DNA of 37,500 bases, taken from NCBI GenBank assembly GCA_012295275.1, contig CM022667.1:9460038-9497537 (forward strand), read 5' to 3'. How positions within the stretch are numbered: the first letter of the stretch is position 1; the number at the start of each line of letters is the position of its first letter. This document shows, one piece after another, positions 33,597 to 37,500 of this stretch. The stretch is from Chrysomallon squamiferum (Eukaryota; Mollusca; Gastropoda; Neomphalida; Peltospiridae). Under the pieces are notes generated by a model. That model worked only from the letters and a program-made list of their open reading frames with translations, did not search any database and was not told where the DNA came from. The translations under genes and the position numbers were made by a program.

Positions 33597-37500
<3,904 letters not shown>

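Overview
The window reads as eukaryotic nuclear DNA: spliced genes with GT-AG introns, an AT-rich background and a very heavy load of microsatellites, homopolymers and short tandem repeats. I see no bacterial operons, rRNA, tRNA or CRISPR. The Snail-family protein fits a protostome, and the recurrent 11-mer AAGGGAGATAA, which I associate with gastropod and bivalve genomes, points to a mollusc. That assignment is inference.

Two protein-coding genes are supported. The first, on the minus strand (11181 down to 7993), is a two-exon Snail/Slug-type transcription repressor. Exon 1 encodes an N-terminal SNAG motif (MPRAFLIKK) and an acidic tract. Exon 2 encodes a proline/serine-rich linker and five C2H2 zinc fingers. 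The fifth finger is out of frame by one base at a short A-run (8084-8087 on the plus strand). The 1.8-kb intron holds a decayed pogo/Tigger-like inverted-repeat element and triplet repeats.

The second, on the plus strand (about 33597 to beyond 37500), is the 5' part of an unusual DNA-repair gene. Seven consecutive exons with matching splice phases encode two PBZ (poly-ADP-ribose-binding) zinc fingers, a SWIM zinc finger and the start of an ATP-dependent DNA ligase nucleotidyltransferase domain with the catalytic KLDG motif. The rest of the ligase lies beyond the window. About 1.5 kb upstream of its first visible ATG is a 21-bp sequence made of two perfect p53-family half-sites, next to a possible 5' UTR splice donor. 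A repair ligase that binds poly-ADP-ribose and may answer to p53 is the most interesting system here.

The regions 1-7990 and 11.7-32 kb hold no gene I can support. They are repeat deserts broken by short, more complex, CpG-containing islands. Three islands downstream of Snail each hold three CAGGTG/CACCTG E-boxes, the Snail consensus. Palindromic CRE octamers (TGACGTCA) and TGACGTAA variants are over-represented across the window. A stretch at 27.4-28.3 kb is strongly enriched in GTAC. These islands are candidate cis-regulatory elements, not proven ones.
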